Below are positions 1 to 11,706 of a DNA stretch of 64,000 nt, piece by piece. Within the stretch, counting starts at the first letter, position 1, and every line of letters begins with the position of its first letter. Both the position numbers and the translations under genes were made by a program. Below the pieces are notes generated by a model. That model was not told the origin of the DNA. It saw nothing but the letters and a program-made list of their open reading frames with translations, and did not search any database. The stretch is taken from positions 35,095,523-35,159,522 of the forward strand of contig CM037868.1 in the NCBI GenBank assembly GCA_021292105.1, given 5' to 3'. Source of the DNA: Anadara kagoshimensis (lineage: Eukaryota > Mollusca > Bivalvia > Arcoida > Arcidae).

Positions 1-1134
1 TATGCCCATTTCTGCCTGCACATTTTAAATATGTTAATACTTGATTTTGGTTATGGCAAGCAAAAACAACATCATGTCATCCATCAAACCTGATATCTGG
101 TATACAGTATAACCTTCACCCAGGGGACTGAGCAAAAGTGGTAGACTTTATATAGAGGGTCACCTTAAACATGTATTGTTGATACTGGTATACAAATGAG
201 TGAAAATAATACCTCTAAAATACCTTTTCATAAATTTTGTTATTATTATTTTTAAAAATAATTATTTAGAATTAATTATAGAAAAAATTGAAAAGTGCAT
301 TATAATTTAATGGACTACATCTGATTACATGGTTAGAGTTGATCTTGACTAATGTCCTTGTTTCTTAAGAAGCAGGGTGTCACTAATTAAAACAAAAGGT
401 ATAGTAAACATACTACCACTAAATAACAAAGACTAGTTACTAATAATCCAATATTCTAAATAGGCTACAAGCATGTAATTTGCTTTATGCTAATATAGTT
501 ATTATTATAATAACCCTTCTGATCTAATGACTTAGTCATTGACATGAGAATAAGGACTTCACTTTATTCCTCAATTTTTTTTACTTATTATATACATTTT
601 GCAACAAAAATCTATATATTAATTATATATTTCTAATCTTAATGCATCAAGAATATATGAATTACAATGTACTTGGTTAATTTTTTTGCTAAAATTATAA
701 AAAAAATAAAATAAAGTTGATTGAAAAAGTGGACTTTATCGAAAGTTGAGTAGTCATTTGGGACTGTAAAAGGTGGTCTTTATTCACATTAGACAGGTGG
801 AATATATATGGAAGGTCATTATATAGTAAATTCCATTGGGGATACTTCATACTGTTTGCTATAGACAGGTGGTCTTTATAGCAGGTTATACTGTTTTGCA
901 AAATTTATTTTAAAACTCATTTGTTATTTACTCAGAATTAGGATAGTGGTTATTTATTATAATATTAATGTGAACATTCAGTTTACATATGTAAGTTATT
1001 TAAAGATTCAGTCTGTATGGTGGTAATATGTCCATTATGGATAAATGACTCCTTGGAGAATATACTTGTTGCATTGATTGTGAAGGTAATCTTATGACTT
1101 ATGGCGTTTCAAAATATGCTCTACTGAACATATC

Positions 1135-1221
<87 letters not shown>

Positions 1222-1968
1222 GGGAGAGAGAGTGCGAAAATGCAATAAAAGAGAGACAACTCTTGATAGCGTGTGCATACAAGGTTTGACATGTAGGTAA
1301 CCGATCAGTGTTTAGATTATATTACTTTGTCTAATGATTTTTATTGAAAACTTGCGAAACTTGGTGATTTGAACATGTGACTTAATGATTCTCCAAACCG
1401 GTATCGCGTGAATATAATTTAAACACGTTGCAATGTCATTTCCAACTTCACATTCGTACACATCGCGGGGGCAGCCATATTTGTTTACATTGACAACCAA
1501 ATGTACCATCCAAATTTTCGCTGTTTTAAGATATTTACACCTGATGCACCAGAAAGATTTTAGATTGAATTTAATTTTGGATGTGTTATTGTATGTTTTA
1601 CAAAATATCGAGTGATAATTTTCTTTACACAAAAAGTGTCCAAGTTTTAAAGATTGACAAAAAATTCCTAGAGTTTCTGTTGCGACATCAGTTGGCGTCA
1701 AGAAATCGAATATTTTGTGTGAATAAAAATATTTTATATCAAATTTAAACCCAAATTCTAAAATATTGGTTATTCTGGCATATAATCCACTGGTGCACGG
1801 CGCTGAACTATATTTTATAATGTTTTATCGTTAGTTTAAACACGGGGAACTTTTTCGGCCATCAGACACTTGTCAAAAAGTAATCCCAATTTTCAAAACG
1901 GCGGAAGGATAAAAAATTGTAAAACCGAAACACAATTCTCGGAAAAAGCCGGGTTGGCGTTCCTACTG
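1..1968 (-). mobile_element. End of a DNA transposon related to the 21.9-26.3 kb element, inverted
   Basis: The right boundary at 1963-1968 reads CTACTG, preceded by GGGTTGGCGTTC. This is the reverse complement of the terminal inverted repeat of the transposon at 21902-26346. About 490 bp inside each end both elements share a block (around 1467-1500 here, reverse complement of about 22375-22410), so the match extends beyond the tip. The other end is not in the window, and how much of 1-1400 belongs to the element is unclear. No transposase frame or other gene was recognised in 1-1968. Confidence 0.55.
1139..1220. repeat. Compound microsatellite (TC)n(AC)n
   Basis: An uninterrupted run of CT dinucleotides is followed directly by CA dinucleotides. 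It creates a spurious Ser/Leu/Thr/His-rich reading frame. Confidence 0.97.
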
Positions 1969-2224
1969 TTGATCACATAGTAAGTAAATGACAGTGACGT
2001 CAGACAAATTACGTCACAAATCGGAAGGTTTTATGACGTCAACGATGAAAAGACGTTTCAATTTATTCAAATTTATTCTTCTTTGGTCTAAATAGCTAGT
2101 ATTTTTCCTTATTTTTTACCATTAATTGTAGATATATACCATGAAAAGCAAATGAAAATCTTCAGTTTTTTTTTCATAATCTGCCGGCACTGGCTAATCA
2201 AATGATTTTCACTCCCGGCAGCAA

Positions 2225-2400
2225 GGGGGTTAAAGGTGTCTTCCGAAGGACCATGTTACATTAAATTTTAAAATTCCCAGGAGAAAGCACGTTCGCTTAC
2301 TATTTTAAAGTCTTGGTCAGACCCGGCCGGGGTTCGAACCTATGACCTTTACCTATGGAGCGAGCACTCTACTAACTCAGCTACCGCAGTGGTCGCAAAG
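2225..2400 (-). mobile_element. tRNA-derived SINE, truncated
   Basis: On the minus strand the head carries pol III box A (TAGCTGAGTTAGTAG) and box B (GGTTCGAACCCC), followed by a body found in full at 14985-15300. The (TTGA)n-type tail is missing here, so this copy is 3'-truncated. Confidence 0.75.
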
Positions 2401-2626
2401 ACTAAAAAGGCTATACCCTATACACTCAAATTAAATACCTCTGTAATTTCAACGCTACAGTACATGTATGTTTCGTACCATCGTGTCTGTGAAAAAAATC
2501 CTGGAGTGAGCTTTGGACATCCTATTTATAATGTGACATATGTGGACACACGTTTGTGACGGCTTGAATACATATAAATCCACGTTTCTAACAGATAGAA
2601 AATAGCACTTCTTTATCTTCTTCTTT

Positions 2627-2631
2627 TTATT

Positions 2632-2662
<31 letters not shown>

Positions 2663-2831
2663 TTATTATTATTATTATATTTTTGTTATCAATCCTAAAA
2701 TGAGAGATTTTGTCAGTTCGCTTACCAAAGGTCGGATTTTGTTTAACACTCCTTTTTTCTCTCAATCTTATGTTTTAAATAATAAAGTGAGTCACGTTTA
2801 AATTATTTTAACTTTTTAAAGTTTTCACCGT

Positions 2832-2866
<35 letters not shown>

Positions 2867-2867
2867 C
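2627..2867. repeat. (TTA)n microsatellite and poly-T tract
   Basis: TTA repeats run from about 2627 to 2680 and a near-pure T run from about 2831 to 2866, with unique AT-rich sequence between them. Confidence 0.9.
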
Positions 2868-3040
2868 CTAAGTTTTTTTGTGTTGGAATCGGTAAATTTT
2901 TTTATGTTCCATAGCAACCGCAATAAACCAATGTCATTCGGGGAGAGAATGGATAAACTAGGAATGGTTTTCCCAAATTTCCTTCGTTATGTGGTAAATA
3001 ATAATACATGTATTAAAAAATCAGCCGAGTCAGGTTTATT

Positions 3041-3310
3041 TATAAAATGTTATGGCTGTCATCTCAGTATTGTTGATAAGCTTGTTGTCTCTGTGCCTAG
3101 TATTGCCCTGGATATATGTGACGTCCCATTATTCCATATTCCTTTCACACAATTATGATTTACACTCGTGGAGGGTGTAGCTAGATAAACAGTAGGTACT
3201 TACTCTTCCGGTGCAAGCGGCTTCACTTCTCTGGTGAAAGTTCACATGTCTAAATGGACTTGTCAGTTCCAAAGTTTTATTTTGCTTCTATTGTGACTGG
3301 GACATTGATA
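3041..3310 (+). pseudogene. Penelope-like retroelement fragment: RT C-terminus plus 3' UTR
   Basis: The start encodes a decayed version of the RT C-terminus (KCYGCHLSIVDK, compare KKFYGRH in other copies). The family's 3' UTR follows: a TTTGATTACAC-like stretch, GTGTAGCTAG and a CACTTC hairpin. The same segment lies at 16255-16580 in the duplicate arm, so it predates the duplication. Confidence 0.75.
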
Positions 3311-3949
3311 AGTCTGTTTGATTTTGATAATTATAACCATGCTCCATATTTGTCAATTATGCCTTGAATTCCATTTGATTGTATTGATGCAAACTCTAGA
3401 CAAATTATAGTATGAACTTATCAGTTCGAAGAAGGGTATTCCTGGTAATCTGGTAGCCTTCATCCTGAAACTGGCCGTCTCAATATAAGTGAACTATTTT
3501 TGTCTCAGAAGGGAAACATCACTCTTTTCCACTCCCAAACAGTTAGTTTCAAATGGTACATTGTTCTCTAAACTAATTTTTACAATCTAAGTATCACGCT
3601 TCATATCGACATCTTTTCTTTAACTTATGTTATTTTTACATGAACTGTTAAAGTGTAAATAAATTTCGTCATGGACACGTAGAAATTCGAAAAAACGTAC
3701 AAATTGATATTTAATATTGGATTTATTCCGTTCAGTTACGATTTCCATTCTTTAAAAATCATTATTTGCAAAGTTAATACCCCGATGATTGTAAATATGA
3801 GGATTGAAGTTTGTTTTTTATCGTTCATGAAGACTAGGAAAATAATCCACAAACCGCTTTACGAACAATAGGGTTTACTAGTATGTGTATGCCTAAACAT
3901 TCCTTAATGAAGGATTGAAATACATAACGTCAATTCTTTATTACCGAAA

Positions 3950-4235
3950 CATTACCTCAAAAAGTTTTATGGCCGTCATCACAGTATTGTTGATAAGTTT
4001 GATGTCTCTGTGTCCAGAATTGCCCTGGATATATTTGACATCTCATAGATTCATGTTCCTTTCTCACAATTTTGATTACACACGTGGCGGGTGTAGCTAG
4101 CTAAACAGGAAGTGCTTACCATTTTGAAGCACCCGGCCTCACTTCCCTGGTGGAAGTTCACGTGTCTAACCTAACTTGTCAGTTTCAAAGATTTTACTTT
4201 GCGTCTGGATTGTGATTTTGACATGGATTAGTGTG
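3950..4235 (+). pseudogene. Penelope-like retroelement fragment: RT C-terminus plus 3' UTR
   Basis: It encodes a remnant of the terminal RT residues followed by the family 3' UTR with both hairpins, ending near the GGATTAGTGTGTTTG tail. The matching copy in arm B is 17118-17375. Confidence 0.75.
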
Positions 4236-5035
4236 TTTGTTTTTGATTTATAACAAAGTCATTTTTATCATATTGTGTAATTTGTCATTTTTATTTAATC
4301 AGCCATCAGAACTACAGAACAACTTAGCAGCTATAAAATAACGAATATAATAAGTTCATGGTTAGAACACACGTTTGTATCATTTAATGTCGTTAAAACA
4401 TACATTTGAAAGATGGCTATCGCAAGTAAATAAAAATCAGTTTTCTTCTTGTCGTCATCTTAAGATTTTATTTTCTCTGTTTTCCGAAAATGAAAATTTC
4501 TTCATTTACTATGATATAAAAAGTCATATACAATTCACACCATAATAATATTATATATCATCTCCAATTCTTAAAATGTTTGCAATCTGATTGATTTATA
4601 AACTCATTCACCTAATTGTACACAGGGTGTATAGAAATTACACAGGTTTTTTAAAACAATGCGGATTGCTTCTAAGTTCGCCCGCTTCGATTCTCAATGA
4701 ATAAAGATTTAATTTTTAAATATCAAACTGTATTTATTTGAATTTAGACTTAAATAGACAGAAATGGGAATTTATTTGTAACATAATTTTAAACCTGTCT
4801 GAGTCAACATTACGTTGTTCCAGATGAAAATTCCCATACAGCCTGTTTCGGAATTATATAAAGTATGACGCACAAAATGTAACCTAAAAGATTGACAATT
4901 GGATACGCATTCTTAAATCAAAAATTGATGATCATCATATTTTCCTGGGTTAATAGCAAGCTATTTTTGACTAATGATTCACTATATTTCTCTTGAAAAT
5001 CCTCCATATCGGTGACTGAAACAGTTTCGTCATCG

Positions 5036-6840
5036 TCATTCCCTAGGTTTACTAGCTTTAGCTACAAAATCCTTTATATCGCCTTCTGACTCGGTGTTTT
5101 CATCGTCAAATTCGATATTTGAAATAACTGCAAAAAAAGGTGTCAAAATAGCTACTATGACTCCACCAACTAGCATGAAGGGGATTGCCAGTACCCCACC
5201 GAGAAATGCCCCAGTCCCTATACCAATTGCTTTCAAAACTTTTAAAATTTTTTTTCCAGTTTCATTTTTGGCCACCGTATTTTCATCTTCTAACTTCTTT
5301 ATCAATTTTTCACGCAACCTCAATGCATCAATTTCTTTAAGAAAATCATCATTGATGCTTTTAGTTTTCTCTATAACATCGTACTCATACTTTTGTTTAA
5401 TTCTCGTGTCGATTTTTGTCTTTTCGCAAGTTTCCAAATCTCGTCCTAATCTCTTTTTTTCAGCCTCTTCTTCTGCCTTTATTTCTTCTTCCGCATGCTC
5501 TAATAATTCATTTCTTAAATCACGGAGACGATCGGCTTTCTTTGCCGTTAGTTTTTGAACACGATCATCAATTTTGCTTTGGATCATCCTTTCCAATTTT
5601 TCAAACAAATTATTTGTGTAATGGTCCTTGTTTATTTCTACCGTTTTGTCAATCAATTCAAATAAAAGTTTAACCTGTTCTTCGTCCTGAATCCTGTTGT
5701 TGAACCGCACATATCTTTGGTTACACATTTTCAGTAATTTTAACAGGTCTTTAGTCGCAGTATTCAAATACTGTTGAACATCCTGTCCATCATATATTAG
5801 GTCATCTTCATGGGTAAAAACTATAATTGCATGTTCAAACACCTGTTGGGTGAGATGCCATTGAATGAAATCTATTGTCTTCTTACATTCATCAGTATAA
5901 CGGTGTGTGAAACTCAGCACGATCAGTAAGGCATGAGGTCCTGGAGAACACATTATGTAACTTTCGACCATTGCATTTTGAAATTCAATGCCCGTCATCG
6001 ATGTATCGCATACACCTGGTGTGTCCACGATCGATACGACACGACCAAATCTCTTCTTGGATCTGTAGGTTGCACGTCTGGTGACAGAATGCGAAGCCAG
6101 TTTTGATAGAAAATACTTTTCTCCTAAAATTGTATTACCGGTAGAGCTTTTTCCAGTGCCAGTAGGACCCATAAGAAGTATTCGGACAGGACGATCTTTA
6201 TATAATTTCTCTAAATAATCTGTAAAAAAATATCTATTTTACCCCAAATGCATTTTTCAATAATTTTATGATGACAACCATAAACCATTACTTTGCCAAC
6301 TCCCGGAATTAAAATGTATTTGTTAGCAATTTTCCTTATTGTTATAAGTTCCCAATGTCGTTAAAATATTAGAGTAGCGTTTTAACTGTGATATAAACAC
6401 ATTGAAACTGGAGAAAAAGGAATATTACGCATTTTTAAAACAAATTGTCGATTGATAAATGAAGTCATCAAGTTTGACATACAGTTCATACATGTATAAT
6501 GCTTTTCGTTTGTGTTATAATTTAAGGAAAGTTCTGATTGAAAGAATTAGAATCTTCTAAATTAAACTCACTTTTGGTAGATGGCATCCAATAACTAAGA
6601 AATATTTAAAATGTGAACGCCTAGGCACCTAGCCACACTTTCATAGAAGAAGTTTTTACACTATTTACACGTTGCAAATGTTTTACTTTTGCTTCGAGAT
6701 ATTGGACTGGTATGTTTGGTTTTGGCAATTTGATGCTTTCATTAAGCCTTTAAATGACCACTTTCATATTCAACTTTTAGTGTTCAATTATTATCTGATT
6801 GTTTATTCATTTTAATCCTATGCTTACCTCTATCAGCCAT
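5036..6840 (-). CDS. GIMAP/AIG1-family GTPase, copy 1 (two coding exons, truncated tail)
   Basis: Join of 6840-6828 (ATGGCTGATAGAG, donor GTAAG) and 6219-5036 (acceptor TTTTTTTACAG). The phases fit exactly and give 398 residues beginning MADRDYLEKLY. Residues 22-29 are the P-loop GPTGTGKS, 70-73 are DTPG (G3), 140-144 are THEDD (the conserved G4-region box) and 173-179 are RYVRFNN (G5 region). A Lys/Glu-rich probable coiled coil covers about 205-325. A Gly-rich hydrophobic segment at about 336-371 probably anchors or inserts in a membrane. Family role: GTP-dependent scaffold or oligomer on intracellular membranes, linked to lymphocyte survival in vertebrates and to immune responses in molluscs; the role here is inferred. 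Against copy 2 there is a 2-nt deletion near 5045, so the protein ends at SKPRE and loses the acidic tail. Clear family membership; expression unknown. Confidence 0.93.
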
Positions 6841-6939
6841 TGTGTCTCAAGTTAACCACTCACAGCCTAAAATAAAAAAGAAACAAATAAAAAAACAGTT
6901 TCGGATAAAATTTAAAGAAATAAAAAACAACAATTACTG

Positions 6940-7875
6940 TAACTAGTAAACTCTGAAATCAATCACAAACCAAAAGGAAAGTAAAATAAATTAAGTTAAT
7001 AAAAAACAAACATACCAATCCATGTCTAAATCACAAGCCAAAAGCAAAGTAAAATTAATCAAGTTAATAAAAACACCAAACATACTCATATATTTCCAAA
7101 TCACAAGCCTAAAGCAAAGTAAAATAAATCAAGTTAATAAAATAACCAAACATACCAATCCATGTCCAAATCACAAGCCAAAAGCAAAGTAAAATAAATC
7201 AAGTTAACAAAAACACCAAACAAACGAATCCATATCCAAATCACAAGCAAAAAGCAAAGTAAAGTAAATCAAGTTAATAAAAAAAACAAACATATCAATC
7301 CGTTTCCAAATCACAAGCCAAAAGCAAAGTAAAATAAATTAAGTGAATAAAAACACCAAACAAACCAATCCATGTCCAAATCACAAGCCAAAATCAAAGT
7401 AAAATAAATAAATTATTACAAACACCAAACATACCAATCCATGTCCAAATCACAAGCCAAAATCAAAGTAAAATAAATAAATTATTACAAACACCAAACA
7501 TACCAATCCATGTCCAAATCACAAACCAAAATCAAAGTAAAATAAATATATTTTAAAAACACCAAACATACCAATCCATGTCAAAATCACAAGGCAAAAG
7601 CAAAGTAAAATAAATTAATTAATAAAACACCAAACATACCAATCCAAGTCCAAATCACAAGCCAAAATCAAAGTAAATTTTTTGAAGTTAGTAAAAAAAA
7701 CCAAACATATCAATCTATGTCTAAATCACAATCTGAGAGAAAAGTGAAATCTTTGAAGAGAACCAAATACAAACATACCAATCCATATGCAAATCACAAG
7801 CCAAAAGCAAAGTGAAATCTTTGAAGTAAACAAAATACAAACATACCAATTCATGTCCAAATCACAATTTTAAAG
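6940..7875 (-). repeat. Minisatellite, ~68-70-bp unit, from a retroelement 3' tail
   Basis: About 13 head-to-tail units contain AATCACAAGCCAAAAGCAAA, then an AT-rich spacer, then AAACATACCAATCCATGTCC. This is the reverse complement of the terminal segment of the local Penelope-like elements (for example 32000-32050), extended by about 20 bp. It lies just upstream of GIMAP copy 1 exon 1 and is absent at the matching place upstream of copy 2. Confidence 0.9.
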
Positions 7876-8369
7876 CATAGTGAAAACTGAGAAGCTGGTA
7901 TAAGTTCATTTTAGAAAAACTGCTATTAATACTTTTTGTTACCAATTTAGTGTTTTTGACATTACTTAATTAAACAAAAAGGGCCAAAAACAGCACTGTA
8001 AAGGTATACGAGGGCGAGACAATAAGTAACCAGCTAGTTAAACACGTGAACGAGTTTTACCCATAGTACATTTAACCAAAAATTAAAATAAAATACATAA
8101 TTGCATTTCTTAGTGGCGTTCATTGTTGCCAAGTACAATATATTTACAGTAACAAAAACTATTTTTACCATTCATTTTAATTTATGTTAAAAACAAACAT
8201 ACCAATCGGTTTACTCATAAAAATCCCAACTTGAAATAAAATTATTTAAACTGGTAGTTTAAGCTAAACACGTAATCTCTCATCATTCTAATGAGACCGG
8301 CAATACAAATTCAATATACAGAAAAGGCATTGGAAACATTTATTATAAAAATCCCAATTTTGGACTTAC

Positions 8370-8422
8370 ATAGGGGTAGGTGTTCACTGTTGTGGTTATA
8401 GTAATATCGATGCTCAATGGCT
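8370..8422 (-). promoter_or_regulatory. Conserved upstream block 2 of GIMAP copy 1 (possible 5' UTR exon)
   Basis: This 53-bp block is shared with 20462-20513 and 29220-29272, in each case between promoter block 1 and the ATG exon and on the gene's strand. It starts after TTAG, begins AGCCAT and ends CTAT before GTAAGT, a good donor. The acceptor side lacks a polypyrimidine tract. The sequence just upstream (8425-8520) is a relic of the retroelement 3' UTR. An untranslated exon is an inference. Confidence 0.4.
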
Positions 8423-8702
8423 CTAACCAATCCAATTTCTTTACTAGGAGTCCAGTCCCTAAATACGCGAACTTGAAAAATTGAAGTCGTGTGATCTGGA
8501 AAGGTAAGCAAATTCAGTTAAGCTTGATAAACCATTGCATTTGTAATCAAAAAAGAGAAATTAAGATACATGGAACTATGGGGTGTCAAACACATTTACG
8601 TGTAATATAACGAATTTAGCGACTGTTAAGTACAAATACCAAATTCCTCGAATGTCTAAGGGACCTGTCTAATCCACAAATTGTAATTTGTAAAATGTCA
8701 TA

Positions 8703-8708
8703 ATAATG

Positions 8709-8748
<40 letters not shown>
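8703..8748. repeat. (ATA)n microsatellite
   Basis: A run of ATA/AAT trinucleotides. The rest of 8520-9700 is AT-rich sequence shared with 20610-21740 and shows no gene. Confidence 0.95.
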
Positions 8749-8749
<1 letters not shown>

Positions 8750-9794
8750 TACATGTCGGTTCAAAAAGTACCCCTTAATTTCCAAAAAAACGTCACCCCT
8801 TGGGTCGAATCTAAAATCATTTGTTTCAATATTTTACTGCAGTAGGTATTAAAAAAAATCAAGAAACCCTTTTAATAAGAATCTAAATTTGTGTATACAC
8901 AACGTTTTATCTACATGACATTGTGATGTCAAATGATTTTTTAAATTCGAACTGTTTAATTAAACTGTCAACTAAAATCTAAAAAAATCAAACTACTTTC
9001 TTTAAACAGTTTAACACTTAAAATCAAATATATTTCTCATTTCAAAGATAAATATATTAGGAAAATTGATCTATGATGCAAATTTTATGAAAATGTTGAG
9101 TTGAAAGTTGATTTTCAAATAATATTAGCGGCTTCATAAGCTCGTCCAAGGCTGAATTATAAGAAGTATTTGAAGATTGTATGGTAAAATTGAAATGAGA
9201 CCAGAGTGATGATTGATGAATTTTCTGAGTGTTTATTTTGTTGCCCGATTGTAGTAATTTTGTCGTAAGGTTGACATAAAATTTTCATACCCATTCTAGA
9301 GCCGCCTGACAATTCTACGGACATGACTCCCATAGAAAATCTATTAATTAATTTAAGGAAGGAAGTAGCTGAGAATAATCTTTGATAAAATTCTACACTT
9401 TGAAAGATCATGCAAAGTCACTGGTATACGATAACAAAAGCAAAGTGCAAAGAATTGTTTGAGAGTATTTGAAGACGAATAATGGCCGTCATCAAAACAA
9501 AAGGAGCATCAACTAAAAATAACTCTAATGTATAGAAGCTGTTTTTCATAAAATGGGTCATCTTTAATCTGTAGTTCTTCTTTAATACAGAAACAATGGG
9601 GTGGCGTTTCTTTTTTGAAATTTGGGGAAGACGTTACTTTTTAAACGGACCTGTAAAATAATAATTATTGTTATTATTATTATTTATTGTTTTATCATTA
9701 TTAATAATTATAAAATAATAATATTATTATTAAATCAATGATAAATGTACTGTATGTATGATATTGAGCAATATACAGACTTTCATATTTACAC

Positions 9795-9875
9795 TTACCT
9801 TTCCTTTAAGTTCAAAACCCGTAATTGAATTATGATAGCGAACTCTAAACGATATACAAATAACGTCACGTGTTT
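9795..9875 (-). promoter_or_regulatory. Putative promoter and first non-coding exon, GIMAP copy 1
   Basis: On the minus strand an E-box CACGTG (9867-9872) overlaps a CRE-like TGACGT (9863-9868). It is followed by a conserved stretch containing TTCGCTATCATAATTCAA and ending GGAAAG at 9799 before GTAAGTGT, a near-consensus donor. The same arrangement stands upstream of copies 2 and 3 with 68-75 bp between E-box and donor. Promoter and exon status are inferred from this three-way conservation and the splice signal. Confidence 0.55.
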
Positions 9876-10109
9876 TATAAATCTGTGACACGTGTATTGA
9901 ACTGTTGTTTTAACCAGTTTTATCTAGTTTCAAGTTTGAATCAAAAACTTAAATACCAAACACACTTATATGCTTATCGACAAAAGACCAACGGATTTTA
10001 AGTACATTATCACCATGAAGTTTTAGGAATTTATTATTCCCGGTAATACATAATTTATAATCATTTTTTATTTGAATATGTGCCAAATGTTTTTTTTTCT
10101 GAAAAAGTT

Positions 10110-10300
10110 TTTAATTGAAAACAAACCCATATTTATCCATGTCCGAATCACAATCCATTAGCGGAGACAAAACTTTGAGACAGAAAAATAGGCTAACAAC
10201 GTGATTTTTCACCAGTGAGGTGAGACCGGGTGTCCAGAACCAGGTATATTGTGGCATTAAAAAAGGAAGTTGACAAAAGAAAATTAAAGCCATCGCATTT
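10110..10300 (-). pseudogene. Retroelement 3' end fragment, rearranged
   Basis: It holds the reverse complement of the element tail (TATCCATGTCCGAATCACAA) and of the 3' UTR, joined directly to a piece of RT sequence (AACCAGGTATATTGTGGCAT). The same internal junction is at 26705-26890 in arm B, so the rearrangement preceded the duplication. Confidence 0.65.
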
Positions 10301-11034
10301 TTCACACAAGTTCAAATGTAGATGCCATTGGTGCCATAGGTGTCAGTATACAGCTTTTAGGTACTTTCGTGTAGGGGACCCAAATAGTACATAACAGTAT
10401 GGCTCTGGTTTGATACACTGTGTTTCGGATAAAAATGAATATTTTCACATAAAGGAAAGCAAAAAGATGATTTTAAAAATGTGTCAAAATGTGCATAACT
10501 AACGAAATGCTTTAATTATTGGCGCAGTAATATGGTTAACTAACAGGCCTAAAATGGCAGTACCTAGAATTTTAAGGTTTCATACCTTCATCGTGAATAG
10601 GCAGAAAAACGAATCCGTTATCTTTTGGATTTTTTTCGAAATTATTTAAGAACGCTATATTTGCTTAAAATGTTCGGATTTTAGTAATGTTTAATCCAAA
10701 GTTTATGGAGAAATCAAAATGTTTTTAAGATGTTGGGCACCAAATGTATTTCACCAGTTCCACTTCAGGCAATACTGTGACCAATGAAGTATGAAAATAT
10801 TTGAAAAAAACAGTTAATTTTAAAGAAAATTAGTTGTTTTCCAGGCTATATTATTTATTTATGCTTAATCCAACAGAGAAACCAATCCAGGGGCGTGGTT
10901 GTAATTTTGTTTTAATTTTGAAGCACTACATTAATCAAGTTCAATTTTCTATTTTGATAAAACGTGTAAATCTTTGTAAGTGACAATCCTGAAGTTGCTA
11001 TTTTTGGATATAATAAACGGTTTGTTAAATGTTA

Positions 11035-11345
11035 TATATATTATTGCCGCCATCAAAATATTGTTAGAATGTATGATGTTTCTATAACCAAGATTGTCCC
11101 GGATATATTTGATGTCCCATAGTTTTATGTCCCTTTCACTGTAAATTTTGATTACGCACGTAACTGGTGTAGCTAGCCAAGCAGGAAATGCTTACTATTC
11201 TGGAGCATCTGTTCTCATTTCCTTAGTGACATTTAACTTACCTTATCAGTCTCTAACATTTTACATTGCTTGAGATAAGATATGTATTAGGATGTGAGTT
11301 TAAGATAATCAAAAACAAACATACTAATCCATTTCCGAATCATTC
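11035..11345 (+). pseudogene. Retroelement RT C-terminus and 3' UTR fragment
   Basis: A degenerate RT end is followed by the family 3' UTR: GTGTAGCTAGCCAAGCAGG, then a hairpin with arms ATGCT/AGCAT. Apart from this fragment, 10300-11700 shows no gene. Confidence 0.7.
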
Positions 11346-11706
11346 GAAATAAATGTTCGAAATAAATTAGAGTTTTTCTTAATTTTTATAGATATTGATA
11401 CAAGTTAGTTGAGTAATATAAATGAACAAAATAACAACAAAACAAAACAAAGTCCAAAAACGTTGAAAAAATTGCACACTTTGTTGACCTTCAACTATGG
11501 AATTGAGGCGGGATATAAAAAGAATAAGTGTCTTTTTCCGCTAGCTACACCCCAACGTGTGTAATGAAAAACATAGACAACTAACTATTTTCTTCCAGAA
11601 TTCGAGTCGCCTTGCATTCTATCTCCATATCTATCAAACTTTCGATGTTAGATCTAATTTTTTTAAACTATGCCTAATATAAACGGCTCTAATTTCTATC
11701 TTGTAG

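Larger units (their letters stand above)
2225..10675. repeat. Segmental duplication, arm A (contains GIMAP copy 1)
   Basis: This arm aligns by eye with 15130-27255 in the same orientation. Shared landmarks in order are the SINE head (2320-2395 / 15220-15295), a retroelement 3' end (3045 / 16290), GIMAP exon 2, GIMAP exon 1, the block at 8340-8520 / 20440-20610, an AT-rich block at 8860-9660 / 20890-21740, and the promoter-like block at 9795-9875 / 26380-26465. Differences are insertions: a 70-bp minisatellite only here, and a MITE, a ribozyme repeat and a 4.4-kb transposon only in arm B. Confidence 0.85.

Noticed and set aside
1094-1300. Ser/Leu/Thr/His-rich frame
   Set aside because: Product of the (TC)n(AC)n microsatellite.
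5094-5673. Plus-strand reading frames of 154 and 85 residues over GIMAP copy 1
   Set aside because: They are antisense to a well-supported GTPase exon with splice sites and family motifs.
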